64,000 nucleotides of DNA from Frigoribacterium faeni (GTDB lineage Bacteria > Actinomycetota > Actinomycetes > Actinomycetales > Microbacteriaceae), in NCBI RefSeq assembly GCF_007988805.1, contig NZ_BJUV01000003.1, positions 1-64,000 of the forward strand, read 5' to 3'. Below the pieces are notes generated by a model. The model ran no database searches. It had not been told where the DNA came from and worked only from the letters and a program-made list of their open reading frames with translations. Position numbers and translations under genes: made by a program. Positions 10,105 through 19,595 of this stretch are shown here, one piece after another. Each line of letters opens with the position of its first letter. Within the stretch, counting starts at the first letter, position 1.

Positions 10105-10173
10105 CCCGCGCCTCCTCGGGCCCTCGCTCGCGCTCGCGCGCGCTCTCGCCAGCTCGCACTCGCGCTCGTGGCC

Positions 10174-10235
10174 GATCGAGTGGTCGGAAGATGCTCGTCG
10201 TCGCGCTCCGAAGAGCATCTTCCGACCACTCGATC
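10174..10235. terminator. Perfect 23-bp inverted repeat between convergent genes
   Basis: The arms 10174-10196 and 10213-10235 are perfect complements of 23 bases around a 16-base loop. The element lies between the ends of the secretion ATPase and kinase genes, where a two-way terminator is expected. There is no T-run, the arms are AT-richer than the region, and the stem is longer than the other terminators here, so a repeat element or protein-binding dyad is also possible. Confidence 0.75.
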
Positions 10236-10267
10236 TCGCTGCCGGGTCGGACGAGCCCGCTCGCGGG

Positions 10268-12322
10268 CTACTCGCGGGTCGTGATGCTGAAGGGCGAGCT
10301 CTCGAGGTTCGTGAAGTTGCCGACCGTGGCCCTCAGCACGCACGACGGCGCCACGGACAGGGCCGTGACGACGAGCCCGTCCGACGAGACCGCGAGGGCG
10401 CCGGCGCAGCCGTCCGCGAACCGGACCCCGGCCTCCCCTCCGGCGACGTCGACCAGCATCTGCGACGGCGACCCCGTGCTCGGGCTCGAGTACAGCGGGT
10501 TCAGCTCGTCGGGCCCGCCGGCCCAGACGGGCACCAGCGTGACGGTCAGCGGCGTCTGGCTGACCGTCCGCGAGGGGGTCACGACCTGGACCCCGAGGAG
10601 GCGCTGGGCCGGATACGAGGTCCCGGTCACGGTCTCGTCGGTGGTCGCCTCCGTGGTCGCGGCGGCCGCGCCGTCGAGCCAGGCGTCGAGGGCGGCGCCG
10701 TCCGCGAAGGTCGCCGGCAGCGTCGCGGTGATCTCGACCTGGCCGCCCGCGGGGACGTCCACGCCGGTCAGGGTCCAGGCGCAGTCGGCCGTGACCCCGG
10801 TGACCGACGGCTGGTTGCGCGTCGCCGTGGCGCCCGTCCAGGTCACGGGCGGGCAGCCGTCGCCGTCGGCGACCCCGGGCACGACCTCGAGCAGCGGGCC
10901 GGTCAGCGGGGCGCTCTGGGCGGCGTAGTCGAGGGTCAGGGCGACGGTGCCCTCGGCGGGGTCGTAGCTCGCGTCGCGGGTGATCGAGAGGCCGGTCGGC
11001 AGCGCGGGGTCGCGCTGGCTCGCCGTCGCCGCGTGGGGGGCGGTCGGCGTCGCCTCGGGCTCGCCGCTCGGCAGCAGCCAGACCAGGCCGACAACGAGAG
11101 CCGCGACGAGCACGACGCCGACGGCCGCGAGCGCGATGGTCCTGTTCGTCAGCCAGGCGGGACGCCGACCCGAGCGCGCCTCCTCGGCCGTGTCCGGTCG
11201 TGACGCCGGGGCGCCGACGGGACGGCGCAGGGGTCGCACGATCGTCGCCGAGCCCGCGCTGCCGAGGTCGGGCAGCGGCTCGGCCGGCGGGGTCGCGGTG
11301 GCCGCGTCGTCGGCGCCGGCAGGTGTCTGCGGTGCGGAGCTCGCGCCCCCCGGGATCGTCCCGGGGGTCACCGCTCCGGCGGCCGCGCCCCGCACGATCG
11401 TCGCGGGACGCTCGACGTCGGCGAACCCATCGGGTGCGACGGCGGCGGGGAGGGCCGCGAGGCCGGCGTGCGCACCGGCGAGGCTGCGCACGGTGCTGGC
11501 GGCGTCGGCGGCGGAGGGCCGGACCGCGGGGTCCTTCGACAGCAGCGACTCGAGGGCCGCCCAGAGATCGTCGGGGAGATCGAGCCGCGGGGGAGTCGAG
11601 GTGACGTGCCGGTAGGCGACCGTGAAGTCGGTGCCGGGGCCGGCGAACGGCGTGCGACCCGCGAGCAGCTCGTAGAGCATGACGCCGGTGGCGTAGACGT
11701 CGCCCGCGGCCCCGGAGCGCCCCTGGCTGATCAGCTCGGGCGACATGTACTGCGGGGTGCCGAGGAGGCCCGTCGTCTGCCTGAGCTTCTCGTCGACCAC
11801 GGACGCGATGCCGAAGTCGCCGACCCGCACGGCACCCGTCAGGCCCGGGCGCCAGGGCTCGGCGAGGAGCACGTTGTCGGGCTTGACGTCGCGGTGGGTC
11901 ACCTGGCGGGCATGGGCGGCCGAGAGGGCGTCGAAGACCTCGGCCGCGAGCGTGAGGGCGTCCCGGGCCGGCAGCGGGCCGCTCCGCGCGAGGAGGTCGC
12001 CGACCGAGCCGCCGGGCACGAGGTCCATGACGATGGCGAGCCGGTCGCCCTCGACGACGAGGTCGCGCACCCGCACGATGCCGGGGTGGCGCAGCGACAG
12101 CAGCACCGAGCGCTCGCGCACGAAGCGCTCGACCAGGGCCGAGTCGTCGGCGTGCTCGGGCTTCAGGAGCTTCGCGGCCGCCTCGCCGCTCGCGGCCTCG
12201 CCCTCGGTCTCGCCTGCGCCCGCGACCGAGACGCGCCAGACCTCACCGACCGCGCCGGTGCCGATCAGCTCGACCAGCCGGTAGGAGGCCCCCAGAGCCT
12301 CGCCGGACCGCGACTGCGCCAC
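10268..12322 (-). CDS. Transmembrane serine/threonine protein kinase (PknB-like)
   Basis: 684 residues; GTG start with GGGGGA just upstream. The kinase domain (about 14-285) has the glycine loop GTGAVGEV (21-28), a likely ATP-binding Lys51, HRDVKPDN (143-150, catalytic Asp145) and DFG (169-171). A Pro/Ala-rich linker leads to one membrane span near 396-418 and about 265 outer residues that are Thr/Val-rich, with several Cys. That outer part does not look like PASTA repeats and I cannot name it. The gene faces the FHA-bearing secretion ATPase, whose FHA domain is a plausible phosphorylation-dependent partner; that link is inferred. Confidence 0.88.
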   Translation of the reverse strand: MAQSRSGEALGASYRLVELIGTGAVGEVWRVSVAGAGETEGEAASGEAAAKLLKPEHADDSALVERFVRERSVLLSLRHPGIVRVRDLVVEGDRLAIVMDLVPGGSVGDLLARSGPLPARDALTLAAEVFDALSAAHARQVTHRDVKPDNVLLAEPWRPGLTGAVRVGDFGIASVVDEKLRQTTGLLGTPQYMSPELISQGRSGAAGDVYATGVMLYELLAGRTPFAGPGTDFTVAYRHVTSTPPRLDLPDDLWAALESLLSKDPAVRPSAADAASTVRSLAGAHAGLAALPAAVAPDGFADVERPATIVRGAAAGAVTPGTIPGGASSAPQTPAGADDAATATPPAEPLPDLGSAGSATIVRPLRRPVGAPASRPDTAEEARSGRRPAWLTNRTIALAAVGVVLVAALVVGLVWLLPSGEPEATPTAPHAATASQRDPALPTGLSITRDASYDPAEGTVALTLDYAAQSAPLTGPLLEVVPGVADGDGCPPVTWTGATATRNQPSVTGVTADCAWTLTGVDVPAGGQVEITATLPATFADGAALDAWLDGAAAATTEATTDETVTGTSYPAQRLLGVQVVTPSRTVSQTPLTVTLVPVWAGGPDELNPLYSSPSTGSPSQMLVDVAGGEAGVRFADGCAGALAVSSDGLVVTALSVAPSCVLRATVGNFTNLESSPFSITTRE

Positions 12323-12460
12323 GATTCCCCCTCTTGCACGCCCGGACCCCGCGCCGGGGCGTTCTGGGGTTCATCGTAGTGACCCCGGGGGCGGTGCGGA
12401 CGCGGCGGCCGGACGGGGGCTCGTCGGGCGTCGGTCAGGCCCGACTGGCATGCTCGGGTC

Positions 12461-12643
12461 ATGGCTACCCTCACTCGTCCCCGTCGCGGCAAGGTCATCG
12501 CCGGCGTCTGCGCCGCCCTCGCCAACCGCTTCAACATCAGCCCGTTCCTGGTCCGGCTGCTGTTCGTGATCTCGATCGTGCTGCCCGGCCCGCAGGTGCT
12601 GCTCTACGTCGTGCTCTGGTTCCTGTTCCCCAAAGAGAAGTAG
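12461..12643 (+). CDS. PspC domain small membrane protein
   Basis: 60 residues. LTRPRRGKVIAGVCAALANR is the PspC signature (a basic patch, then IAGVCAGLA), followed by one strong membrane span, LLFVISIVLPGPQVLLYVV, and a charged end. PspC-domain proteins take part in envelope-stress responses; this one is the minimal single-domain form with no PspA gene nearby. It diverges from the kinase gene, with about 140 bases for both promoters. Confidence 0.85.
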   Translation: MATLTRPRRGKVIAGVCAALANRFNISPFLVRLLFVISIVLPGPQVLLYVVLWFLFPKEK

Positions 12644-12685
12644 GCCGACACGGTCCGACCCGCCGGCCGCGCCCGGACGGCGCCG

Positions 12686-13216
12686 TCAGCGGGTCAGCGT
12701 CTGGACGAGCGACTCCTGCAGGTACCCGAGCCAGTCGTACACGTCGTGCATCACGCGCTGGGGTGCCTCGTGCCCTTCGGGGAACCCCTCGTCGGTGACC
12801 CCCAGGCGCGTCCCGAGGGTCAGCCGCAGGTCGGTGAGGCTCCGCAGCCACGACTGCTGCGCCGCGGTGTCGAGGCGACGCTCGTCGTGCGCCCGGTTCC
12901 GTCGACCGGCACCGCGCCTCCTCGGCTCGTCGGCGGCCTCGTCGCCCGCCGGGTCGTCCGCGAGCGTGGCCAGCACCGCCCGGGCGTTGGCGATCTTCCG
13001 GGTCGTGAGATCGTCGGCCGTGAAGCGGCGGAACTCGGCGGCGGCGTCGGCGTCGTCGGGATAGGCCGACGGCAGGAGGCGCGCGACGGCCGGATCCCCG
13101 GGGTCGCCGCCCTCGAGCAGCTGCACGAGCTGCGTGGTCAGGTCGGTCAGCAGGCCGCGTTCGTGGTCGCGCAGCGACAGCACGAGGGCGTCGCCGTCGC
13201 GGCGGAACGGGATCAC
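12686..13216 (-). CDS. DUF2017 family protein
   Basis: 176 residues, GTG start. The protein is mostly helical, with a conserved-looking C-terminus (WLRSLTDLRLTLGTRLGV, then VYDWLGYLQESLVQTL). The start overlaps the stop of clpS by four bases (GTGA), giving translational coupling. The clpS-DUF2017 order is usual in actinobacteria, which suggests a role tied to Clp proteolysis, but no activity is established. A basic linker, DEPRRRGAGRRNR, contains the exact 14-base word at 12912-12925. Confidence 0.82.
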   Translation of the reverse strand: MIPFRRDGDALVLSLRDHERGLLTDLTTQLVQLLEGGDPGDPAVARLLPSAYPDDADAAAEFRRFTADDLTTRKIANARAVLATLADDPAGDEAADEPRRRGAGRRNRAHDERRLDTAAQQSWLRSLTDLRLTLGTRLGVTDEGFPEGHEAPQRVMHDVYDWLGYLQESLVQTLTR

Positions 13217-13521
13217 TCGTCGGCCTTCGACACGGTGGCCCGGAGCCCGAAGTCGTGGAGGGCCTCGACGTGGCGCTCCATGGCTTCGCGCAGTCCCGTC
13301 GCGACGGCCGCCTTGCCGGTGGTGTGCACCTGCATCATGAGCCGCTCGCACCGCCCCTTCGGGTACCCGAAGTAGGTCTGGAAGACGTACGTCACGTACG
13401 ACATCAGGTTCACCGGGTCGTCCCACACCAGGGTCACCCACGGGGTGTCCGGGGCCGCGAGGAGGCGCAGGTCGCCTTCGGCCTCGGTGCCGGTGCGATT
13501 GTCGTCGAGGGCGGTGCTCAC
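13213..13521 (-). CDS. clpS: ATP-dependent Clp protease adaptor ClpS
   Basis: 102 residues from GTG 13521; a longer in-frame reading upstream is dominated by Arg/Pro and overlaps the riboswitch region. Family hallmarks are visible: a flexible acidic N-terminus, then [20 protein letters not shown] (the segment that binds N-degron residues) and the [10 protein letters not shown] helix. ClpS delivers proteins with destabilising N-terminal residues to ClpA/ClpC. The downstream DUF2017 gene is translationally coupled. Confidence 0.92.
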   Translation of the reverse strand: MSTALDDNRTGTEAEGDLRLLAAPDTPWVTLVWDDPVNLMSYVTYVFQTYFGYPKGRCERLMMQVHTTGKAAVATGLREAMERHVEALHDFGLRATVSKADE

Positions 13522-13589
13522 GCACCCAGGGTGCCACGCCGGGCCGGGGAGCGCGCCGGACGCTTTCCGCCGGCGGGGCGTCGCGTTAT

Positions 13590-13676
13590 GCTGAGTCGGT
13601 CGCGACTGGCGTTCAGATGGTCGACCATCGGGGAGCGACTGACACACGGTTGGTGGCCGTACGCCTGGGCCACGAC
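13590..13676 (+). promoter_or_regulatory. ZTP (pfl) riboswitch upstream of glyA-folD
   Basis: The two most conserved blocks of the ZTP/pfl motif are present in order and at suitable spacing: GTCGCGACTGGCG at 13599-13611 and CCGTACGCCTGGGC at 13657-13670. Between them is CATCGGGGAGC (13626-13636), which resembles the conserved middle loop. The motif ends about 40 bases before the glyA start. ZTP/ZMP reports folate (10-formyl-THF) shortage, and glyA and folD are classic target genes. The call rests on recalled consensus, not a covariance-model search. Confidence 0.82.
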
Positions 13677-13715
13677 ACCAGATCCCGTCCGTCCCGTGTG
13701 CCGAGGAGCAGTCCC

Positions 13716-14993
13716 ATGACCCATGACCAGAAACTCCCGTCGACCTTCAACGAGCCGCTCTCGGTCGTCGACCCCGAGATCGCCGCCGTGCTCGAGCAGG
13801 AGCTCGGCCGTCAGCGCGACTACCTCGAGATGATCGCGTCCGAGAACTTCGTGCCGCGCGCCGTGCTCGAGTCGCAGGGCTCCGTGCTGACCAACAAGTA
13901 CGCCGAGGGCTACCCGGGCCGCCGCTACTACGGCGGCTGCGAGTTCGTCGACGTCGCCGAGAACCTCGCCATCGAGCGCGCCAAGTCGCTCTTCGGCGCC
14001 GACTTCGCCAACGTCCAGCCGCACTCCGGCGCGCAGGCCAACGCCGCCGTCCTCGCCGCGCTCGCCGACATCGGCGACACGATCCTCGGCCTCGAGCTGT
14101 CGCACGGCGGCCACCTCACCCACGGCATGAAGCTCAACTTCTCGGGCAAGATGTACAAGGCCGTCGCCTACGAGGTCGACCCCGAGACCTACCTGATCGA
14201 CATGGACGTCGTCCGTCGCCAGGCGATCGAGCACAAGCCGAAGGTCATCATCGCCGGCTGGTCGGCCTACCCGCGCCAGCTCGACTTCGAGGCGTTCCGC
14301 GCCATCGCCGACGAGGTGGGCGCCTACCTCTGGGTCGACATGGCCCACTTCGCCGGCCTCGTCGCCGCCGGGCTGCACCCGTCGCCGGTGCCGCACGCCC
14401 ACGTCGTCTCGTCGACCGTGCACAAGACCCTCGCCGGCCCCCGCTCCGGTGTCATCCTCTCGAACCACGAGCCCCTGTTCAAGAAGCTCAACTCGGCCGT
14501 GTTCCCCGGCCAGCAGGGCGGCCCGCTGATGCACGTCATCGCCGCCAAGGCGACGGCGTTCAAGCTCGCGGCCGAGCCCGAGTTCAAGGACCGCCAGGAG
14601 CGCACGATCCGCGGCGCCCAGCTGCTCGCCGCCCGTCTGACGGCTCCCGACGCGAAGGCCGCCGGCATCGACGTCCTCACCGGCGGCACCGACGTGCACC
14701 TGGTGCTCGTCGACCTGCGCGCCAGCGAGGTCGACGGCAAGCAGGCCGAGAACCTCCTGCACGACGTCGGCATCACCGTCAACCGCAACTCCGTCCCGTG
14801 GGACCCTCGCCCCCCGATGGTCACCTCCGGCGTCCGCATCGGCACGTCGGCCCTCGCCACGCGCGGCTTCGACGACGCTGAGTTCACCGAGGTCGCCGAC
14901 ATCATCGGTCTCGCGCTGATGCCCGACCCCGACATCGCCGCGCTCGCCGCCCGCGTGAAGGCGCTCACCGACGCGTTCCCGCTCTACGCGTGA
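13716..14993 (+). CDS. glyA: Serine hydroxymethyltransferase
   Basis: 425 residues, full length. It converts serine plus tetrahydrofolate to glycine plus 5,10-methylene-THF with PLP. Seen: the N-terminal [10 protein letters not shown] block, [15 protein letters not shown], the SGAQAN cofactor loop, and [14 protein letters not shown] with the PLP lysine at 237. ATG 13716 is chosen because GAGGAG precedes it; an upstream in-frame start at 13617 would run through the riboswitch. The stop overlaps folD by four bases, so the two one-carbon enzymes are coupled under the same riboswitch. Confidence 0.97.
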   Translation: MTHDQKLPSTFNEPLSVVDPEIAAVLEQELGRQRDYLEMIASENFVPRAVLESQGSVLTNKYAEGYPGRRYYGGCEFVDVAENLAIERAKSLFGADFANVQPHSGAQANAAVLAALADIGDTILGLELSHGGHLTHGMKLNFSGKMYKAVAYEVDPETYLIDMDVVRRQAIEHKPKVIIAGWSAYPRQLDFEAFRAIADEVGAYLWVDMAHFAGLVAAGLHPSPVPHAHVVSSTVHKTLAGPRSGVILSNHEPLFKKLNSAVFPGQQGGPLMHVIAAKATAFKLAAEPEFKDRQERTIRGAQLLAARLTAPDAKAAGIDVLTGGTDVHLVLVDLRASEVDGKQAENLLHDVGITVNRNSVPWDPRPPMVTSGVRIGTSALATRGFDDAEFTEVADIIGLALMPDPDIAALAARVKALTDAFPLYA

Positions 14994-15991
14994 GCGAGGG
15001 GCTGACCGAACCGACCCGCGCCTCCTCGGCCGACTCCGGCAGTGCCGGGGCCGGTGCTGCGGCCGCGGCCGGGCGGGCGGTGCCGCGCGAGCGCTTCGTC
15101 GCGGGCGACGACTCGACGGCGATCAGGATCGACGGCACGGCGCTCGCCGCGGCGGTGAAGGACGACCTGCGGGTGCGGGTCGACGCGCTGAAGGCTCGGG
15201 GCATCGTGCCGGGTCTCGGCACGATCCTGGTCGGTGCGAACCCCGGCTCGCTCTCGTACGTGGCGGGCAAGCACCGTGACTGCGCCGAGGTCGGCATCGA
15301 GTCGATCCGCCTCGACCTGCCGGACACCGCGTCGGAGGACGAGATCCGCGCCGCCATCGAGTCCATGAACGCGAACCCGGCGGTCACGGCGTTCATCATC
15401 CAGCTGCCCCTGCCGGTCGGCATCGACCCGACCGCGATGCTCGAGCTGATGGATCCGGCCAAGGACGCCGACGGTCTGCACCCGGTCAACCTCGGCGAGC
15501 TCGTGCTCGCGGTGCCGGGTGGCAAGGGGTCGATCGACACCCCGCTGCCGTGCACGCCGCGGGGCATCGTCGAGATGCTGCGGGCCTACGACATCCCCAT
15601 CGCCGGGCGGCACGTGACGATCATCGGCCAGGGGCTGACCGTCGGGCGCCCCCTGGGGCTCCTGCTGACGCGGCTCGAGGCGACGGCGACCCTGACGCAC
15701 TCGCGCACGGTCGACGTGGCCGCGGAGGTGCGGCGCGCCGACATCGTCGTCGCGGCGGCGGGCGTGGCGGGGCTGGTCGAGCCCGACTGGGTCGCACCGG
15801 GGGCCGCCGTCATCGACGTCGGGATCACCCGCGTGCTGAACGAGGAGACCGGCAGGTACCGGCTGCGCGGCGACGTCGACCCGGCGGTCGCGTCGGTGGC
15901 CGGGTTCCAGTCGCCGGTGCCCGGCGGCGTCGGGCCGATGACACGCGCGATGCTGCTGAAGAACGTGGTCGAGGCGGCCGAGCGGCGCTGA
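14990..15991 (+). CDS. folD: Bifunctional methylene-THF dehydrogenase / methenyl-THF cyclohydrolase
   Basis: 333 residues from the overlapping GTG. It interconverts 5,10-methylene-THF and 10-formyl-THF. Seen: [18 protein letters not shown] and YVAGKHRDC (catalytic Lys region), [16 protein letters not shown], the NADP loop [14 protein letters not shown], and the end [17 protein letters not shown]. Compared with the usual length of about 285, roughly 45 extra N-terminal residues, Ala/Ser/Gly-rich, precede the enzyme; the exact 14-base word (15016-15029) encodes RASS within that extension. A start further in cannot be excluded, but the coupling supports GTG 14990. Confidence 0.94.
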   Translation: MSEGLTEPTRASSADSGSAGAGAAAAAGRAVPRERFVAGDDSTAIRIDGTALAAAVKDDLRVRVDALKARGIVPGLGTILVGANPGSLSYVAGKHRDCAEVGIESIRLDLPDTASEDEIRAAIESMNANPAVTAFIIQLPLPVGIDPTAMLELMDPAKDADGLHPVNLGELVLAVPGGKGSIDTPLPCTPRGIVEMLRAYDIPIAGRHVTIIGQGLTVGRPLGLLLTRLEATATLTHSRTVDVAAEVRRADIVVAAAGVAGLVEPDWVAPGAAVIDVGITRVLNEETGRYRLRGDVDPAVASVAGFQSPVPGGVGPMTRAMLLKNVVEAAERR

Positions 15992-16016
15992 GCCGCCGAG
16001 TCGCTACGACACCAGG

Positions 16017-16060
16017 AAGTGGGCACGGCGCCAGGTCTTCGCCTGGTGCCGTGCCCACTT
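16017..16060. repeat. Palindromic element, copy 1 (terminator-like)
   Basis: A 19-base stem (16017-16035 with 16042-16060) with a single G-U type mismatch and a six-base loop. It follows folD by 25 bases and could end that operon. The same stem core, GGGCACGGCNCCAGG, recurs in copy 2, and flanking bases are also alike (ACACCAGGA before, CGTGGTGCTGTG after), so the pair looks like a duplicated mobile or REP-like palindrome rather than two unrelated terminators. Confidence 0.75.
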
Positions 16061-16154
16061 CGTGGTGCTGTGGGGGGATGCGGGTGCGGTGAGGCGGGCG
16101 GCGGGCCTCGACTGTGGCTCGGGTGGGGAGTGCGGGCATCGCCACCACGCCAGG

Positions 16155-16200
16155 AGATGGGCACGGCACCAGGCTTTTCCCTGGTGCCGTGCCCACCTCG
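16155..16200. repeat. Palindromic element, copy 2 (terminator-like)
   Basis: The stem 16156-16173 pairs with 16180-16199 around CTTTTC, again with one wobble position. It lies about 50 bases after the galK stop on the opposite strand and about 140 bases from copy 1. The stretch 15992-16250 contains no credible gene; the two palindromes are its main content. Confidence 0.75.
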
Positions 16201-16250
16201 TGGCGCTGTGCGGGTGCGACGGCGCGACGGCGCGCCGCGCGCCGCAGGCG

Positions 16251-17452
16251 TCAGCCGTCGCGGCGGGCGCCCTCGGCGGCGTTGACGGTGAAGAGCGTCG
16301 GGGCCGTGTAGGCGGCGTCGGCGAAGGCGGCGACGACAGCGGCCTCGACGGCCGCCCGCGCCTCGGCGGGCACCAGCGCGATGGCCGATCCGCCGAAGCC
16401 GCCGCCCGTCATCCGGGCGCCGAGCGCACCCGTGGCCTGAGCGGTCGCGACGGCGAGGTCGAGCTCGGGGACCGAGATCTCGAAGTCGTCGCGCATCGAC
16501 ACGTGCGAGGCGTCGAGCAGCCGGCCGATGGCGAGCGGGCCCTCGGTGCGCAGCGTGCGGACGGTGTCGAGCACCCGCTGGTTCTCGGTGATCACGTGGC
16601 GCACGCGGCGGAAGGTCTCGTCGTCGAGGGTCTCCTCGGCGCGTTCGAGGTCGCCCGCGTCGAGGTCGCGCAGCGACGTGACGCCCAGCGCGGCCGCGCC
16701 CTTCTCGCACGAGGAGCGACGCTCGACGTACCCTCCGGTGGCGTGGGCGTGCTCGACGTTGGTGTCGATCACGAGCACCTCGAGGCCGGCGGCGGCGAAG
16801 CCGAGGTCGACGACGTCGGCGTCGAGGCTGCGGCAGTCGAGGAACACACCCGAGTCGGCCTGGCCGAGCAACGAGGCGGACTGGTCCATGATGCCCGTCG
16901 GCGCACCGACGGCGTCGTTCTCGGCGAGCTGTCCGACGGCGGCCAGCGTCGACCGGTTGACGTCGATCGACCAGAGCTCGGCGAAGGCGACCGCGACGGC
17001 GCACTCGAGGGCCGCCGACGACGACAGCCCGGCGCCGACCGGCACCTCGGAGTCGACGAACAGGTCGAGGCCGCGGGCGGTCGAGAGGTCGATGGTCGTC
17101 AGGTCTCCGCCGGCGGCGGCGAACGCGGGGGAGTCGGAGTGCTGCGCCGCGACCGACAGGGCCCAGGCGATGCCGAAGGCGTAGGTGGACCAGCCCGACA
17201 TCGACGCGGGGTCGAGCGCGTCGAGCGAGATCTCGTGCACCCCCTCCTCGAAGGTCGAGGAGATGCGCAGCAGTCGGTCGTCGCGTCGGCCGACCGTCAC
17301 CGTGGTGCGGCGATCGATGGCGAACGGCAGCACGAAGCCGTCGTTGTAGTCGGTGTGCTCGCCGATCAGGTTGACGCGGCCGGGGGCCGACCAGCGGCCG
17401 ACGACCTCGGTGTCGAAGACGTCGGCGAAGCCGCGGGGAGTGGTGGTGTCGG

Positions 17453-17456
<4 letters not shown>
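16251..17456 (-). CDS. galK: Galactokinase
   Basis: 401 residues. It phosphorylates galactose to galactose-1-phosphate (GHMP kinase). Seen: GRVNLIGEHTDYNDG at 26-40 (galactokinase signature with Glu33, His34 and Asp36), VPVGAGLSSSAALE (the GHMP ATP loop), MDQSASLLG, and the C-terminal TGGGFGGSAIALVP motif. The start overlaps the galT stop by four bases (ATGA), so it is translated with galT. The length is normal for the family. Confidence 0.96.
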
Positions 17457-18556
<1,100 letters not shown>

Positions 18557-18584
18557 GTGGAGCCTCCTCGGTCGCGCCCCCGCG

Positions 18585-18620
18585 TCAGGTGATTTGCATT
18601 TGCGAAAGCACCTGAAAGCA
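18585..18620. promoter_or_regulatory. Dyad operator in the galT-deoR intergenic region
   Basis: TCAGGTGATTT (18585-18595) and AAAGCACCTGA (18605-18615) are complementary with one mismatch around a nine-base centre. Overlapping this, GAAAGCA is repeated at 18604 and 18614, ten bases apart, with GAAAC at 18624. DeoR-family repressors often bind such repeats. The site lies between divergent genes, so the adjacent repressor probably controls both operons and itself; galactose-1-phosphate or another sugar phosphate would be the expected inducer. Confidence 0.7.
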
Positions 18621-18635
18621 TACGAAACTGGAGCC

Positions 18636-19595
18636 GTGAACGCCAACCCGAACGATCCGCAGCTGCCGGGCGAGCGTCGGCGCGATCGCATCGCCGACCT
18701 GGTCGGTCGACGCGGCTTCGTGCGGACGGCCGAGCTCGCCCGCGAGTTCCGGCTCTCCGAGGTGACGATCCGCACCGACCTCGAGAGCCTCGCCGCCGAC
18801 GGCCTGCTGTCGCGCGTGCACGGCGGGGCTCTCTCCCTCGACCGTCCGGTGGTCGAGCGCCCGTTCGAGGAGGAGAGCTCGATCGGCATCGAGGCGAAGC
18901 GGGCGATCGGGGTGGCCGCGGCGTCGCTGGTCCGCTCCGGAGACTGCGTCGTGCTCGACGTCGGCACGACCACGACCCAGATCGCGCTCGCCCTCCTCGA
19001 GCGGCACGACCTCGAGGGGGTCGTCGTCGTCACCAACGGGTTGACGATCGCCCTCGCCCTCGAGCAGGCCGTCCCGCGGTTCACGGTGATCGTGTCCGGC
19101 GGCACGCTGCGGCCGCTGCAGCACTCACTCGTCAACCCGCTGGCGACGAGCGTCTTCTCGAGCATCACGGCCGACGTCGCCTTCATCGGCTGCACCGGGG
19201 TCGACGTCGCGCACGGCGCGACCAACGTGAACCTGCCCGAGACCGACCTCAAGCGCCTCATGACGCAGACCGCACGACGCTCGTACCTCGTCGCCGACGG
19301 GGCCAAGCTGTCCGACGCCCATCTCGGGGTGATCGCGCCCCTCGCCACCTTCGAGGCGCTGATCACGGCCGGCGCCGACCCGGCGCACGTCGACGAGCTC
19401 CGGGCCGCGGGGCTGGCCGTGGTCGAGGCCGACGACATCGACGCCACCGGCCTCGGCGAGGTCGGCGGCGGCGAGGCCGGCCACGCCCGCGACGACGCCG
19501 ACGCCGACGCCGACGCTGACGCCGTCGCCGGGGACGACACTGAGACCGACGCCGCGACGGTCGGCGTCGACCGGACACGAGGAGACCACCGATGA
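18636..19595 (+). CDS. DeoR-family repressor of the galactose operons
   Basis: 319 residues from GTG 18636 (GGAG seven bases upstream). The N-terminal DeoR helix-turn-helix spans about 27-66 (TAELAREFRLSEVTIRTDLESL, shown here only as its limits), then the linker LLSRVHGGAL and a sugar-phosphate sensor domain of the isomerase type with LDVGTTTTQIA, VVVTNG and DGAKLS. The last 45 residues are an Asp/Ala-rich tail (DADADADAD) unusual for the family. The stop overlaps galM by four bases. The role in galactose control is inferred from position and from the dyad operator. Confidence 0.88.
   Translation: MNANPNDPQLPGERRRDRIADLVGRRGFVRTAELAREFRLSEVTIRTDLESLAADGLLSRVHGGALSLDRPVVERPFEEESSIGIEAKRAIGVAAASLVRSGDCVVLDVGTTTTQIALALLERHDLEGVVVVTNGLTIALALEQAVPRFTVIVSGGTLRPLQHSLVNPLATSVFSSITADVAFIGCTGVDVAHGATNVNLPETDLKRLMTQTARRSYLVADGAKLSDAHLGVIAPLATFEALITAGADPAHVDELRAAGLAVVEADDIDATGLGEVGGGEAGHARDDADADADADAVAGDDTETDAATVGVDRTRGDHR

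Noticed and set aside
4834-10218. A very long open frame opposite the secretion ATPase
   Set aside because: It is Arg/Gly/His-rich with no recognisable domain and mirrors the codon pattern of the real gene; long antisense frames are normal at this GC content. The same holds for other giant antisense or offset frames, for example 1152-4253 and 28192-30870 beyond the mutT1 start.
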